Assembly (NCBI GenBank): GCA_944382705.1
Contig: CALWNE010000053.1
Location: 1-64,000 of the forward strand
Reading direction: 5' to 3'
DNA: 64,000 nt
From: an uncultured Allofournierella sp.
GTDB lineage: Bacteria; Bacillota; Clostridia; Oscillospirales; Ruminococcaceae
Below the pieces are notes generated by a model. It had not been told where the DNA came from, ran no database searches, and saw only the letters and a list, made by a program, of their open reading frames with translations. This document shows, in pieces, positions 16,012 through 24,697 of the stretch. How positions within the stretch are numbered: the first letter of the stretch is position 1; every line of letters starts with the position of its first letter. Both the position numbers and the translations under genes were made by a program.

Positions 16012-16961
16012 GCGCGGTTCCCTCCGGTGAGTTTATTCCACACAAGCCCTGCACAGCGAGCGGCACTGTAAAAGGGGAACAACAGCTTTGCAGCCAGGGG
16101 CATACGGCCCATAAGCTTGATAAATGCCACCGCCCCGCCTTGCTTTATCCGGTCAATCAGGGGGTAAAAACTGCCGTTGCAGTAACACAGGGTAAAGGAA
16201 TAGCGGCCCTTCCAGTAGGCTTCGCTGGCCTGTACCACATCCAAAAAGTCGGCATATTTTTTGAGGGCACTCTGGCTTGCGTTGTAGTTTTGGTGGTTGG
16301 GATTGCTGCCCGCTACCCGGTAGGCAGAAAGGGCCTGGTCCATAACAAATACCTTGCCCCAGCTTAAATAGAGCATACAAAGGGCAAAGTCCGCAATGCT
16401 TCGGTTTGCGGTCACATAGTTATAAAGGGCTTTGTCCGCTGCATCAAACCGATTGCGAACCAGGCAGGCAGTGCAGGAATAGGTAATGCCCCGCAAAAAC
16501 AGCTCCATGGTGGTATCCCGGTTGAGGATGCGGGGGTCATTGGGCAGGGTTTCGTAGGTGCGGCCGCTGTCGTCGGTAAGCTGCAATCTGTGGCTTACCG
16601 CCGCATAGTCCGGGTGGGCACGCAAAAAGTCCACCTGTTTTTGCAGCTTGTGGTCGTCCAGCCACCAGTCGTCCCCCTCCAAAGTGCAGACGAACTCGCC
16701 CCGGGCGGCACAAAGGCCCTCGTACCAGTTGCGGCTGATGCCCACATTCTGGCTGCGCAGGTTCAGGCGGATTAAATCCGGGTAACGGCTGGCATATTGC
16801 TGCAAAATGGCACGAGTTCCATCGGTGCCGCAGTCCTCGCTGATATAAATTTCAAACGGAAAGTCGGTTTTTTGGGCCAGAACGCTTTCAATGGTCTGGG
16901 CAATGTACCGTTCCTGGTTGTAGGTGGTAATCAACACCGTAACCACCGGGCGGCTGTTCAT
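16008..16961 (-). CDS. Glycosyltransferase family 2
   Basis: 317 residues of a different GT2 subtype from its neighbours: VTVLITTYNQERYIAQ, YISEDCGTDGTRAIL and the metal motif FVCTLEGDDWWLDDHK. Enzymes with the EGDDWW form are common in teichoic-acid-like and O-antigen loci. ATG 16961 has AAAGGAGG upstream and overlaps the previous stop by four bases. The frame is open 127 codons further upstream, but that stretch lies on top of the preceding GT4 gene and is a shadow. Confidence 0.86.
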   Translation of the reverse strand: MNSRPVVTVLITTYNQERYIAQTIESVLAQKTDFPFEIYISEDCGTDGTRAILQQYASRYPDLIRLNLRSQNVGISRNWYEGLCAARGEFVCTLEGDDWWLDDHKLQKQVDFLRAHPDYAAVSHRLQLTDDSGRTYETLPNDPRILNRDTTMELFLRGITYSCTACLVRNRFDAADKALYNYVTANRSIADFALCMLYLSWGKVFVMDQALSAYRVAGSNPNHQNYNASQSALKKYADFLDVVQASEAYWKGRYSFTLCYCNGSFYPLIDRIKQGGAVAFIKLMGRMPLAAKLLFPFYSAARCAGLVWNKLTGGNRA

Positions 16962-18223
16962 GGCTGAACCTCCTTTGAGCAGATTTGTTGGTAAAGCACC
17001 CAGTGGGCCTGGGCAATGGCGGCAGGGTCGTGGGCGGCCAGTGCACGCTGGCGGGCTGCCGCACCCAGTTGGGCGGCCTTTTGGGGCTGGCGGAGCAGTT
17101 CCACCACCCGTTGGGCCAGTGCTCCCGGCTGGCAGGGGTCGAACAGAAGCCCTTCCTTGCCGCTGGTGAGCATACTGGGAATGCCGCCCACCTGGGCGGC
17201 GATGCAGGGCATACCCAGCAGCATGGCTTCGCCCAAAGCGTTGGGGCTGTTTTCGATGGTGCTGGGCATTACAAATACATCGCTGTTTAAAAAGGCGTCG
17301 CGCATTCCGGCGGCGTCCAGCACGCCGGTGTAGTGGATGCAATCCGCCACGCCCAGACGGCGGGCCAGCCCTGCCAGATAGCCCTGGTAGTCTGCCAGCC
17401 AGTGGTAGACAGGCTGCAGCAGGCCCTTGTTCTGGGGCGGCCAGCCTGCCACCTGCACCTGAACACCGGGGAAGTGGCGGCGAATTTCCGGCAGAGCCTC
17501 TATCAGCCAGTGCAAGCCCTTAAAGGGCAGATGGGCCTGGCTCACGAATAAAACAGGGTCACAGCCCGGTGTCCGGGGATGCCAGCCCCCTTCATAAAAG
17601 ACAGAGCGCATGATTTCACCAATGCAGTGGTACTGCACCTGGGGGTTCCAGCCGGTGGCCAGCGCTCTGTCCCATTGGGTGCGGCCTAATACATGGCACA
17701 CCTGGCCAAAGAGCTGCTGTTCCGCCTGGCCCTGGCGGGTCATGGTTTGGTAAAGCTGGTGTACCGTGCTGCCGCCGGTGGCCTGAGCCAGCCGGTCCCG
17801 GAGGGGATGGGCACGGAGCAGCCGGGGCGGCAAGCCGTCTGGCAGGTGCTGGGCGTAAGGCCCGGCCAGACCCTGAATGTGCACCAGAATGCGCTGGGCA
17901 TCAAAACACTCAAACAGCCATTGGGCGTGCTGAAATTCGGTGCCGAACAGCTGCACCAGATCCGGCTGCTCCTGCTGGAGCGCCTGTTCCAGTGCCTGTT
18001 TGCCGCCGCTGGAGGGCAGCACCAGATAGGTGCAGCCTTCCAGCTGGCGGCGCTGGGGCTGTTCCAGCTGGTTTGCATAGGCACAGAGTACCAGTTCCAG
18101 GGGGCCAAAGCCCTGCAAGGCCTGTTGCAGAGCCATCACCCAGCTGCCCCCGGCCTGCACCGGCAGACGGAGGGCTTTGGCCATGACAGGGGGAATAAAA
18201 TTCAAAAGCCACAATACTTTCAT
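16958..18223 (-). CDS. Glycosyltransferase family 4
   Basis: 421 residues. The N-terminus MKVLWLLNFIPP begins the GT-B fold; VLFVSQAHLPFKGLHWL and PSTIENSPNALGEAMLLG form the donor site, with glutamates in the expected spacing. GTG 18235 would overlap the GGAG site itself, so ATG 18223 is the likely start. It begins 8 bases after the preceding stop and its own stop overlaps the next start (ATGA). Confidence 0.86.
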   Translation of the reverse strand: MKVLWLLNFIPPVMAKALRLPVQAGGSWVMALQQALQGFGPLELVLCAYANQLEQPQRRQLEGCTYLVLPSSGGKQALEQALQQEQPDLVQLFGTEFQHAQWLFECFDAQRILVHIQGLAGPYAQHLPDGLPPRLLRAHPLRDRLAQATGGSTVHQLYQTMTRQGQAEQQLFGQVCHVLGRTQWDRALATGWNPQVQYHCIGEIMRSVFYEGGWHPRTPGCDPVLFVSQAHLPFKGLHWLIEALPEIRRHFPGVQVQVAGWPPQNKGLLQPVYHWLADYQGYLAGLARRLGVADCIHYTGVLDAAGMRDAFLNSDVFVMPSTIENSPNALGEAMLLGMPCIAAQVGGIPSMLTSGKEGLLFDPCQPGALAQRVVELLRQPQKAAQLGAAARQRALAAHDPAAIAQAHWVLYQQICSKEVQP

Positions 18224-18231
18224 TGCATGAA

Positions 18232-19464
18232 TCACTCCTGAAAAGCGGCCGTCAGCTGGCTGGCCACCTGTTGTGGGGTGTTGGCGGCAAACAGTGCCTG
18301 GGTTTGTTCAAAGGGAATACGGCAGCGGCTGCTGTGGTGCAAAAATTCTGCCAGCTGGCCCAGCACCTGAGGGGGGCAGCCCTGCTGTTCCAACAGGCAG
18401 AGGGAAAGGGGCCACCGTTCCAGATAGGGCAGGCAGGGGTCCTGGGCCAGCTTGCCCAGGTGCAGCACCGGCTTGCCGGCGGCAAAGTATTCGAACAGTT
18501 TGCTGGGCACCTGGTTGTCCACTGCGTTGCCCAGATTGAGGAGCACATCGGCACGGGCCAGCTGTTCCGCTGCCTGTTGGGGCGAAAGCGGCCCGGTTAT
18601 AGTAAGCCGCTGGCCCAGAATCCGGCGGGCATCCTCCACCAGTTGGGGTGGGTAATGTTCCCAGCCGCCCCCCACAAAGACCAGCTCCACCTGGGGGTCA
18701 TTCAATGCACAGAACAGTTCCAGCGCAAAGTGGGGGGTGCGCAGCGAGGGATACAGGCTGCCTGCAAACACGCACCGGAGCGGCCCGTGGCTGGCAGCTT
18801 GGGGCTGCTGGGGCAACGGCACCAGACTGGGAAAGTCCAGCACCTGCATTTTGGCGGCAAAGTCTGCCAGAGGGGCACCGGGGGCATAGTCCCGGGCCAT
18901 GAGGGGAGTTACAAACAGCCGGTCCATGGCAGCGCACAGCTGGCGTTCCCGCTGGTAGGCGCCGGGGGCCTGGTAATCCTGGTTGGCGGCATAGGGGTCC
19001 ATCTGCCAGCTGGCCTTTTTGCAGCGCACCATGGCCTTTTGCAGGGCAAAGCTGGCTGCATAGGGAGCAGCCACGGCAATAGCGGCATCAAACCGGTGCT
19101 GTTGGTTCAGCTGCTCGATGGCACGGCGGGCAGCACTCACCCGGCGGGGGTGGTGCAGAGCAATCTGCCGCACCGCAGCCCAGGCAGCACGGGGGCGAAG
19201 GCTAAGGCGGGCCAGCCGCAGCCAGACAGGGGTTCCGCCGGGGCGGCCAAATTCCAGCAGCTGGTTCATCACCCGTTCATCCTCAAAGGCCAGCAGGGTG
19301 CGGGTGCAGCCCTCAGCCTTTGGGGGCAGGGTCTGGCCGTCGTGGAGCTCCAGCAGATGCACCTCGTGCCCCGCCTGGGCCAGCACAGCGGCACAGCGGC
19401 GGGCCAGGGCAGGGGTGGGAGCCAGGGGAAATTCCACACTGTCCAGAATAAAAAGCAGTTTCAT
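18232..19464 (-). CDS. Putative GT-B fold glycosyltransferase
   Basis: 410 residues, less conserved than the neighbours. MKLLFILDSVEFPLAP starts a Rossmann domain; the second half has CVFAGSLYPSLRTPHFA, LVFVGGGWEHY and VPSKLFEYFAAGKPVLHL, the usual donor-site sequence of GT4/GT1-like enzymes. The central stretch is Ala/Gln-rich. AAGGAG precedes the ATG. Its place in the array supports a role in glycan assembly, but the family is assigned only by these short motifs. Confidence 0.75.
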   Translation of the reverse strand: MKLLFILDSVEFPLAPTPALARRCAAVLAQAGHEVHLLELHDGQTLPPKAEGCTRTLLAFEDERVMNQLLEFGRPGGTPVWLRLARLSLRPRAAWAAVRQIALHHPRRVSAARRAIEQLNQQHRFDAAIAVAAPYAASFALQKAMVRCKKASWQMDPYAANQDYQAPGAYQRERQLCAAMDRLFVTPLMARDYAPGAPLADFAAKMQVLDFPSLVPLPQQPQAASHGPLRCVFAGSLYPSLRTPHFALELFCALNDPQVELVFVGGGWEHYPPQLVEDARRILGQRLTITGPLSPQQAAEQLARADVLLNLGNAVDNQVPSKLFEYFAAGKPVLHLGKLAQDPCLPYLERWPLSLCLLEQQGCPPQVLGQLAEFLHHSSRCRIPFEQTQALFAANTPQQVASQLTAAFQE

Positions 19465-19491
19465 GAGTTCTCCTTACAAAAAGCCGGGCCT

Positions 19492-20481
19492 TCAGCGCCG
19501 GTCACGCAGCATAAGACGGCAGAGCAGCCGGTAAAAGATGCCGCCCCAGCAGGTGAGCAGGGCGGTGCACTTCATGGTGGGGGAAAGGCTGGCGTTGCCC
19601 AGCGCAGCCCCCAGCTGCTGGCGAGCCAGACCAACCAGTTCTTTGTGCTGGCTGGCCAGAGGGGCAGAGTTTTTCTGCCGCAGAATCATGCTGTTGAGGT
19701 ACAACAGTTTTTCGTAGTAGAAAGCCTGGGCCGCCGTTTGCAGAGAACTGCTCGGGGAATTTTGGGCACTTTGGGCAATGTTGCTGGCCACCAAAAGCTG
19801 CTGCTGGATGACCTGGCCAGTGAGGGGCCGGTGGCTGGCAGAAGCGTTGTGCTGCCGGTAAAAATAGCCCACAAAGTCCAGCTGGGCAAGGCCGGGGCTG
19901 TGGCCAAAGAGCAGCCAGTTGAGATATAAATCCTCGTTGCTGGCAGCTGGGCAGGCAAACTCCACCCGTTGGAGCAGACAGCGGGCGTAGAGCTTGTTGC
20001 ACAGGCTGTACTCCACCGCCTTGCTTTGCAGCAGGGCAATCTGGTGCTGGGGAGCGGCCAGAACCTGCGGAGCGGCGGCAATGGGCTGGGCTTGGGGCGG
20101 CTGGCCCCAAAAGGGTGCAAGGCGGCAGCAGGCCACCGGCAGGCCGGTGCTGATGCAGCCCTCCAAAAGGGATTGCAGCATTTGAGGGTGGAGCAGGTCG
20201 TCACAGTCCACAAAGGATACCCAAGGGGCACAGCTGGTCTCCAGCCCGGCCCGGCGGGCCTGGGTGACATCCGGCTCCGGCAGAATCAGCAGCTTGAACC
20301 GGCGGTCCTGCTGGATAAACTGGCGGCACTGGGCAGCGGAATCATCGCTGCTGCCGTTTTCCACCAGAATCACTTCCAGCTGCTGCAAGCTTTGGGCAGC
20401 AATGCTGGCAAGGCAGGGCAGCAGATGCGCCCCGGCGTTGTATACCGGCACAATCACGCTTACAAGGGGCTGTTGTTCCAT
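19492..20481 (-). CDS. Glycosyltransferase family 2
   Basis: 329 residues. VSVIVPVYNAGAHLLPC, VILVENGSSDDSAAQ and WVSFVDCDDLLHPQ give the GT-A core; CNKLYARCLL and ASNEDLYLNWLLF follow. GGAGG lies 7 bases before ATG 20481. The open frame continues about 104 codons upstream over the end of the preceding gene and is not coding. Leads into the downstream GT-B gene after 27 bases. Confidence 0.85.
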   Translation of the reverse strand: MEQQPLVSVIVPVYNAGAHLLPCLASIAAQSLQQLEVILVENGSSDDSAAQCRQFIQQDRRFKLLILPEPDVTQARRAGLETSCAPWVSFVDCDDLLHPQMLQSLLEGCISTGLPVACCRLAPFWGQPPQAQPIAAAPQVLAAPQHQIALLQSKAVEYSLCNKLYARCLLQRVEFACPAASNEDLYLNWLLFGHSPGLAQLDFVGYFYRQHNASASHRPLTGQVIQQQLLVASNIAQSAQNSPSSSLQTAAQAFYYEKLLYLNSMILRQKNSAPLASQHKELVGLARQQLGAALGNASLSPTMKCTALLTCWGGIFYRLLCRLMLRDRR

Positions 20482-20527
20482 TGGCGAACCTCCATGGTTA
20501 AAACAGATAGCAAGGCAAAGGGCCCGG

Positions 20528-21649
20528 TTATCGCCACCCGGCCCGGTCTGCCTGTTCCAGATAAAATTGGGTAAGCCAGGCCGCAGTCTGGCGAATGTCA
20601 TAACCGGCATCGGCCAGGGCCTTGGCAGGGCAGCTGCGGCGGTTTTGCTGGGCCTGGGCTGCGGCCACCAGCTGGCTGGCCCAGGTTTCGTCCGGTTGGG
20701 CAAGGTCCAGCTGCTGCACCAGGGGGGTAACGCAGACTTCGCTGGTAATGGTGGAGGCCGCCAGCACCGGCAGCCCGGCAGCCTGGGCTTCAATCAGGGT
20801 AACAGGCAGCCCCTCGTGCAAGGAAGGAAAGAGAAAGCCGTCCATGGCGGCCAAAAGCTGGGGAATGTCCTGCCGTGGGCCTAAAAAGTGCACCTGAGCG
20901 GCCAGCCCCAGCCGGGCTGCTTTGCTGCGCATCTCCTGCTCCAGAGGGCCAGAGCCTGCCAGCAGCAGAACGCTGCCCGGCTTTATCCGGTGGATATGAG
21001 CAAAAATATCCAGAATGCGGGTATGGTTTTTTTGAGGTGTAAAGCGGCCCACATGGCCAAAGACCAGGGCGTCCGGGCTAAGGTTCCACTCTGCCCGTGC
21101 CTGGGTGCGCACATCTGCCCCAAAGCGAAAGCGTTCCGGGTCGATGCCGTTGAGCAGAATGTGGGCCTTGGGGGCACTGGAGCCGAACATCCACTGGGCT
21201 GCCGCCTGGGAACAGGCAAACAGCTGGGTGGCGTGGGGCAGCACCATGCGGCCGTAGTAGTTTTTGACGGCGTGGAACAGCACGCCCCCTTCGTTTTGGG
21301 TGTTGTGGCTGTGGGCAATGCGTACCGGAATGCCTGCCTTTTGGGCCTGACGCATGACAAGCCCGCTGAATTTATCCATGTGGGAATGCACAATGGGCCA
21401 GCGGTTCTGGGCCAGCACCCGGTCCAGCTGGTGCTGGTACACAAAGGGGCCTTTTTGGGTGATAAAGGGAATGGAATAAATCTGCCCGCCCAGCTGCCGG
21501 ATGGGTTCCTCGTATACACCGGGAAAGGAGCTTAAAAAATCGAATTGCAGCACCTGCCGGTCAATCTGCCGGTACAGGTTCATCAACAGGCTTTCATAGC
21601 CCCCGTGATCCAGCCCGGCCACGCAGTGCAGCACCCGCAAAACAGCCAA
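20528..21649 (-). CDS. Glycosyltransferase family 4, first gene of the array
   Basis: About 373 residues. VLHCVAGLDHGGYESLLMN is the glycine-rich acceptor loop; FGHVGRFTPQKNHTRIL and FPSLHEGLPVTLIEAQAAG form the donor site. The family resembles capsule GT4 enzymes (EpsF/CapM type). No ATG is available: GAGGTG lies six bases before TTG 21649, which I take as the start, though the frame opens at TTG 21673. A good promoter lies upstream, so this gene leads the transcription unit running to 9515. Confidence 0.85.
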   Translation of the reverse strand: MAVLRVLHCVAGLDHGGYESLLMNLYRQIDRQVLQFDFLSSFPGVYEEPIRQLGGQIYSIPFITQKGPFVYQHQLDRVLAQNRWPIVHSHMDKFSGLVMRQAQKAGIPVRIAHSHNTQNEGGVLFHAVKNYYGRMVLPHATQLFACSQAAAQWMFGSSAPKAHILLNGIDPERFRFGADVRTQARAEWNLSPDALVFGHVGRFTPQKNHTRILDIFAHIHRIKPGSVLLLAGSGPLEQEMRSKAARLGLAAQVHFLGPRQDIPQLLAAMDGFLFPSLHEGLPVTLIEAQAAGLPVLAASTITSEVCVTPLVQQLDLAQPDETWASQLVAAAQAQQNRRSCPAKALADAGYDIRQTAAWLTQFYLEQADRAGWR

Positions 21650-21687
21650 ACAATACACCTCGTTTCGCAACAACTTATACAGAATCT

Positions 21688-21715
21688 AGTATACCAAAAA
21701 AATATGGCATTGCAA
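21688..21715 (-). promoter_or_regulatory. Promoter of the glycosyltransferase array
   Basis: Minus strand: -35 TTGCAA (21715-21710), 16-base spacer, -10 TATACT (21693-21688), about 35 bases before the first start codon. Confidence 0.65.
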
Positions 21716-21740
21716 AGTGCGCCCGCCAGCGGGACAGGCA

Positions 21741-21778
21741 AAAAAACAAGGCCCCTTTGCCTGTGGCAAAAGGGCCTT
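21741..21778 (-). terminator. Terminator of ireB
   Basis: Minus strand stem AAGGCCCttTTGCC (21778-21765) pairs with 21761-21748 (one mismatch), followed by the complement of A 21741-21746, a T-run. Confidence 0.88.
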
Positions 21779-21802
21779 GCAAACAACAAAAACAATTAAA
21801 AC

Positions 21803-22048
21803 TCAGGGGCGCACATAGTTGCGCACCATGGCCTGAAGCAGGTCGTCCCGGTCCACCCGGCGGATGAGGGAACGGGCGTTTTTGTAGGTGGTAATATAGG
21901 TGGGGTCCTCAGAAAGAATGTAACCCACCAGCTGGTTAATGGGGTTGTAGCCCTTTTCCTTCAGGGCATCGTACACTTCCTGCACAATGGCACGGATTTC
22001 TTGCTCCCGATCATCGTAGATGGAAAATACAGCGGTAGGATCAGACAT
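21803..22048 (-). CDS. ireB: IreB-family regulatory phosphoprotein (UPF0297)
   Basis: 81 residues, the normal length. The family is small and highly conserved; in Enterococcus IreB is a substrate of the PASTA kinase IreK and a negative regulator of cephalosporin resistance. Visible features are the N-terminal Ser/Thr-containing segment MSDPTAVFSIYDD and the conserved YNPINQLVGYILSEDP. ATG 22048 has AGGGGGG upstream; the open frame further upstream is unsupported. Usually followed by ruvX-type genes, but here it stands alone between its own promoter and terminator. Confidence 0.92.
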   Translation of the reverse strand: MSDPTAVFSIYDDREQEIRAIVQEVYDALKEKGYNPINQLVGYILSEDPTYITTYKNARSLIRRVDRDDLLQAMVRNYVRP

Positions 22049-22085
22049 AGCAGTGGCCCCCCTCTTTAACAGAATAGTTTTTTTC

Positions 22086-22114
22086 AGTATACCCCATTTA
22101 CCCGCTGATTGCAA
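22086..22114 (-). promoter_or_regulatory. Promoter of ireB
   Basis: Minus strand: -35 TTGCAA (22114-22109), 17-base spacer, -10 TATACT (22091-22086). Confidence 0.7.
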
Positions 22115-22168
22115 GAGAAAACCCCCGCACAAAACAAACAAAAATGGTTTGAAAGCTGTGTGCAACAA

Positions 22169-22196
22169 GGCCACCGCTGCCCTTGCAGCGGTGGCC
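22169..22196 (-). terminator. Hairpin after pheT
   Basis: A perfect 12-bp stem, GGCCACCGCTGC/GCAGCGGTGGCC, with a 4-base loop, 22 bases past the pheT stop. The T-run is weak (TTGTT), so termination efficiency is uncertain. Confidence 0.65.
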
Positions 22197-22218
22197 AGAG
22201 AGGTGCGATAAAAGGAAT

Positions 22219-24675
22219 TTAGCTGCGCAGGGTTACATTAATGGCAGCCAGATTTTTGAGAATCTTCTGTACGGCAGCATCCACTTCCTCATCGGTGAGG
22301 GTGCGGTCTGCGGCACGGAACACCAGATTGTAGGCCAGGCTCTTTTTGCCGGCTTCCATCTTATCGCCGGTGTAGATGTCAAACAGGGTCAGGCTTTCCA
22401 GAATCTTGCCTGCGCCTTTGGTGATGCACTGCACCAGGTCGGCGGCAGGGGTAGACAGATCGGCTACCAGAGCCAGGTCACGGCTGGTGGCAGGGTGCTT
22501 GGGCAGCGGTTTAAAGGCCACATCCTGGCGGCGCTGGGCAAACAGAGCGTCCAGATCCAGGTCGGCAGCTACCACACGGGCCTTAATGCCGTAGTTGGCG
22601 CACACGGTGGGGTGCAGCTCGCCCAGAGTGCCCAGCAGAACCTCCCCGTCGTACAGGAAAGCGGCACGGCCGGGGTGGTAGGTGGTGCCTTCGGCGTTGC
22701 GCTCAATGCGCAGCTGGCGGATGCCGGCGCAGGCCAGCAGCTTTTCCACCACGCCCTTTAGGGCCAGGTAGTCCCAACGGGGGCCGTAGGCGGCCAGAAT
22801 CAGCTTTTGGCGTTCGGTGGGCAGCAGGTCGCTGGGGGTTTTGCCCTCGGCGGCCAGTTTTCCACACAATGCCTCGTAATTGTTGAAATCGTTGTCCGCT
22901 ACTTCGTGGGCCAGGGGGCTGGGCAGGTACTCGGTGGCCTGCTCAAACACAGCACACTCGGCGGCACGGGCACCCCAGTTGCGGGCCACCACATCCAGCA
23001 GGCTGGGCAGGGCGGTGGTGCGCATGATGGAGGTATCCTCGCCCAAGGGGTTGGAGATGACCACCGCATCACGCAGGGGGCTTTCGGCGGGCAGATTGAT
23101 GGAATCAAAGCACTTGGGGCTGTAGAAGCTGAAGGTCTCGCACTCCCACAGGCCGTAACCGGCCAGGGTGCTGGTCATCTGCTCGTCAAAACGCTGGCGG
23201 GGGGTAGGCCGTGCCTGGGCGCAGCCCTTCATGACGGTGCTGGGAATCTTGTTGTATCCCACAAACCGGGCCACTTCCTCGGCCAGGTCACATTCCCGCT
23301 GCATATCCCAGCGGTCGGTGGGGCAAACCACATCGTCACCCTCCATCACAAAGCCCAGGGGAGTGAGAATATCCACCATCTCCTGGCGGCTCAGCTGGGT
23401 GCCCAGCAGACGGTTAATGCCTTCGGGACGCAGGGGAATGCGGCGGCTGGTGCGCACTGCGGGGTAGATGTCCACCACGCCGTTTACCACATCACCGGCA
23501 TCCAGCAGCTGCACCAGCTCCAGAGCACGGTCCAGAGCACGGCGGCAGGCGTTGGGGTCCAGGCCCTTTTCGTACCGGCCGGAGGACTCGGTGCGCAGAC
23601 CCAGCTTTTTGGCGGTGGTACGCACGCTGGGGCCGTTGAACATAGCACTTTCAAACACCACGCTGGTGGTGGTTTCGTAGGTGCCGCTGTACTCGCCGCC
23701 CATTACACCGGCCACGCCAATGGGGCCTTCCAGATCGGCAATTACCAGCATTTCGGGGGAGAGTGCACGCTCCTGGCCATCCAGGGTTACAATCTGCTCG
23801 CCTTCCTTGGCGTTGCGCACGCAGATGGTGCCGCCCTTCACAAAGCTGCGGTCAAAGCAGTGCATGGGCTGGCCGTACTCCAGCATTACATAGTTGGTGA
23901 TGTCCACCAGATTGTTGATGGGCCGCACGCCGCAGTTGCGCAAACGCTGGCGCATCCACCGGGGACTGGGCTTTACCCGCACATTTTCCACCACGGCGCC
24001 GCAGTAGCGATAGCACAGGTCGGTGTTCTGCACCTCAACCTTCAGCAGCTGGTTTACATCGCCGCTGCCGGGCTTTACCTGGGGCAGGTGGTCTTTAAAG
24101 GGCACGCCGAAGGTGGCGGCAGTCTCCCGGCCCAGGGCACGCACACCCAGGCAGTCGGGCCGGTTGGGGGTGATTTCAAACTCTACCGTTACATCGTCCA
24201 GCCCCAGAGCCTGGACAATGGGGGTGCCGGTGGGCCATTCCTCGTCCAGCACCAGAATGCCGTCTTCCACAGCATTGGGGAAGTCGTGGATGGTCAGGCC
24301 CAGCTCGCCAAGGCTGCACAGCATACCGTTGGAAGCAACGCCCCGCAGCTTGCCCTTGCGGATTTCCTTACCGCCGGGCAGACGGGACTTGTGCAGGGCG
24401 GCAGGCACCAGATCGCCTACCTTCAGGTTGCCTGCACCGGTTACAATCTGCACAGGCTCGCCGGCGCCGGTGTCCATCTGGCATACTACCATATGGTCAG
24501 AGTCCGGATGGGGCACAATTTCCAGCACCCGGGCTACCACTACATTTTCAATGGAGTCCGCTTCGCTCTCCCAGCACTCCACCTTGCTGCCGCTCATGGT
24601 CATGCGGTCGGCAAATTCCTGGGGAGTACAGTTAATATCGGCAAATTCCTTTGCCCAACCCAATGGCATTTTCAT
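22219..24675 (-). CDS. pheT: Phenylalanyl-tRNA synthetase beta subunit
   Basis: 818 residues, full length. With PheS it forms the alpha2-beta2 enzyme that charges tRNA-Phe. The N-terminal tRNA-binding OB domain contains VPHPDSDHMVVCQMD (residues about 52-67); B3/B4 editing and B5 domains follow in the middle, and the C-terminal ferredoxin-fold anticodon-binding domain contains KHPATSRDLALVAD. AGGGAGG precedes ATG 24675. Only 22 bases separate it from pheS, so both are read from the T-box-controlled promoter. Confidence 0.97.
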   Translation of the reverse strand: MKMPLGWAKEFADINCTPQEFADRMTMSGSKVECWESEADSIENVVVARVLEIVPHPDSDHMVVCQMDTGAGEPVQIVTGAGNLKVGDLVPAALHKSRLPGGKEIRKGKLRGVASNGMLCSLGELGLTIHDFPNAVEDGILVLDEEWPTGTPIVQALGLDDVTVEFEITPNRPDCLGVRALGRETAATFGVPFKDHLPQVKPGSGDVNQLLKVEVQNTDLCYRYCGAVVENVRVKPSPRWMRQRLRNCGVRPINNLVDITNYVMLEYGQPMHCFDRSFVKGGTICVRNAKEGEQIVTLDGQERALSPEMLVIADLEGPIGVAGVMGGEYSGTYETTTSVVFESAMFNGPSVRTTAKKLGLRTESSGRYEKGLDPNACRRALDRALELVQLLDAGDVVNGVVDIYPAVRTSRRIPLRPEGINRLLGTQLSRQEMVDILTPLGFVMEGDDVVCPTDRWDMQRECDLAEEVARFVGYNKIPSTVMKGCAQARPTPRQRFDEQMTSTLAGYGLWECETFSFYSPKCFDSINLPAESPLRDAVVISNPLGEDTSIMRTTALPSLLDVVARNWGARAAECAVFEQATEYLPSPLAHEVADNDFNNYEALCGKLAAEGKTPSDLLPTERQKLILAAYGPRWDYLALKGVVEKLLACAGIRQLRIERNAEGTTYHPGRAAFLYDGEVLLGTLGELHPTVCANYGIKARVVAADLDLDALFAQRRQDVAFKPLPKHPATSRDLALVADLSTPAADLVQCITKGAGKILESLTLFDIYTGDKMEAGKKSLAYNLVFRAADRTLTDEEVDAAVQKILKNLAAINVTLRS

Positions 24676-24697
24676 ACTTGTTTTCCTCCCTGGTTTC

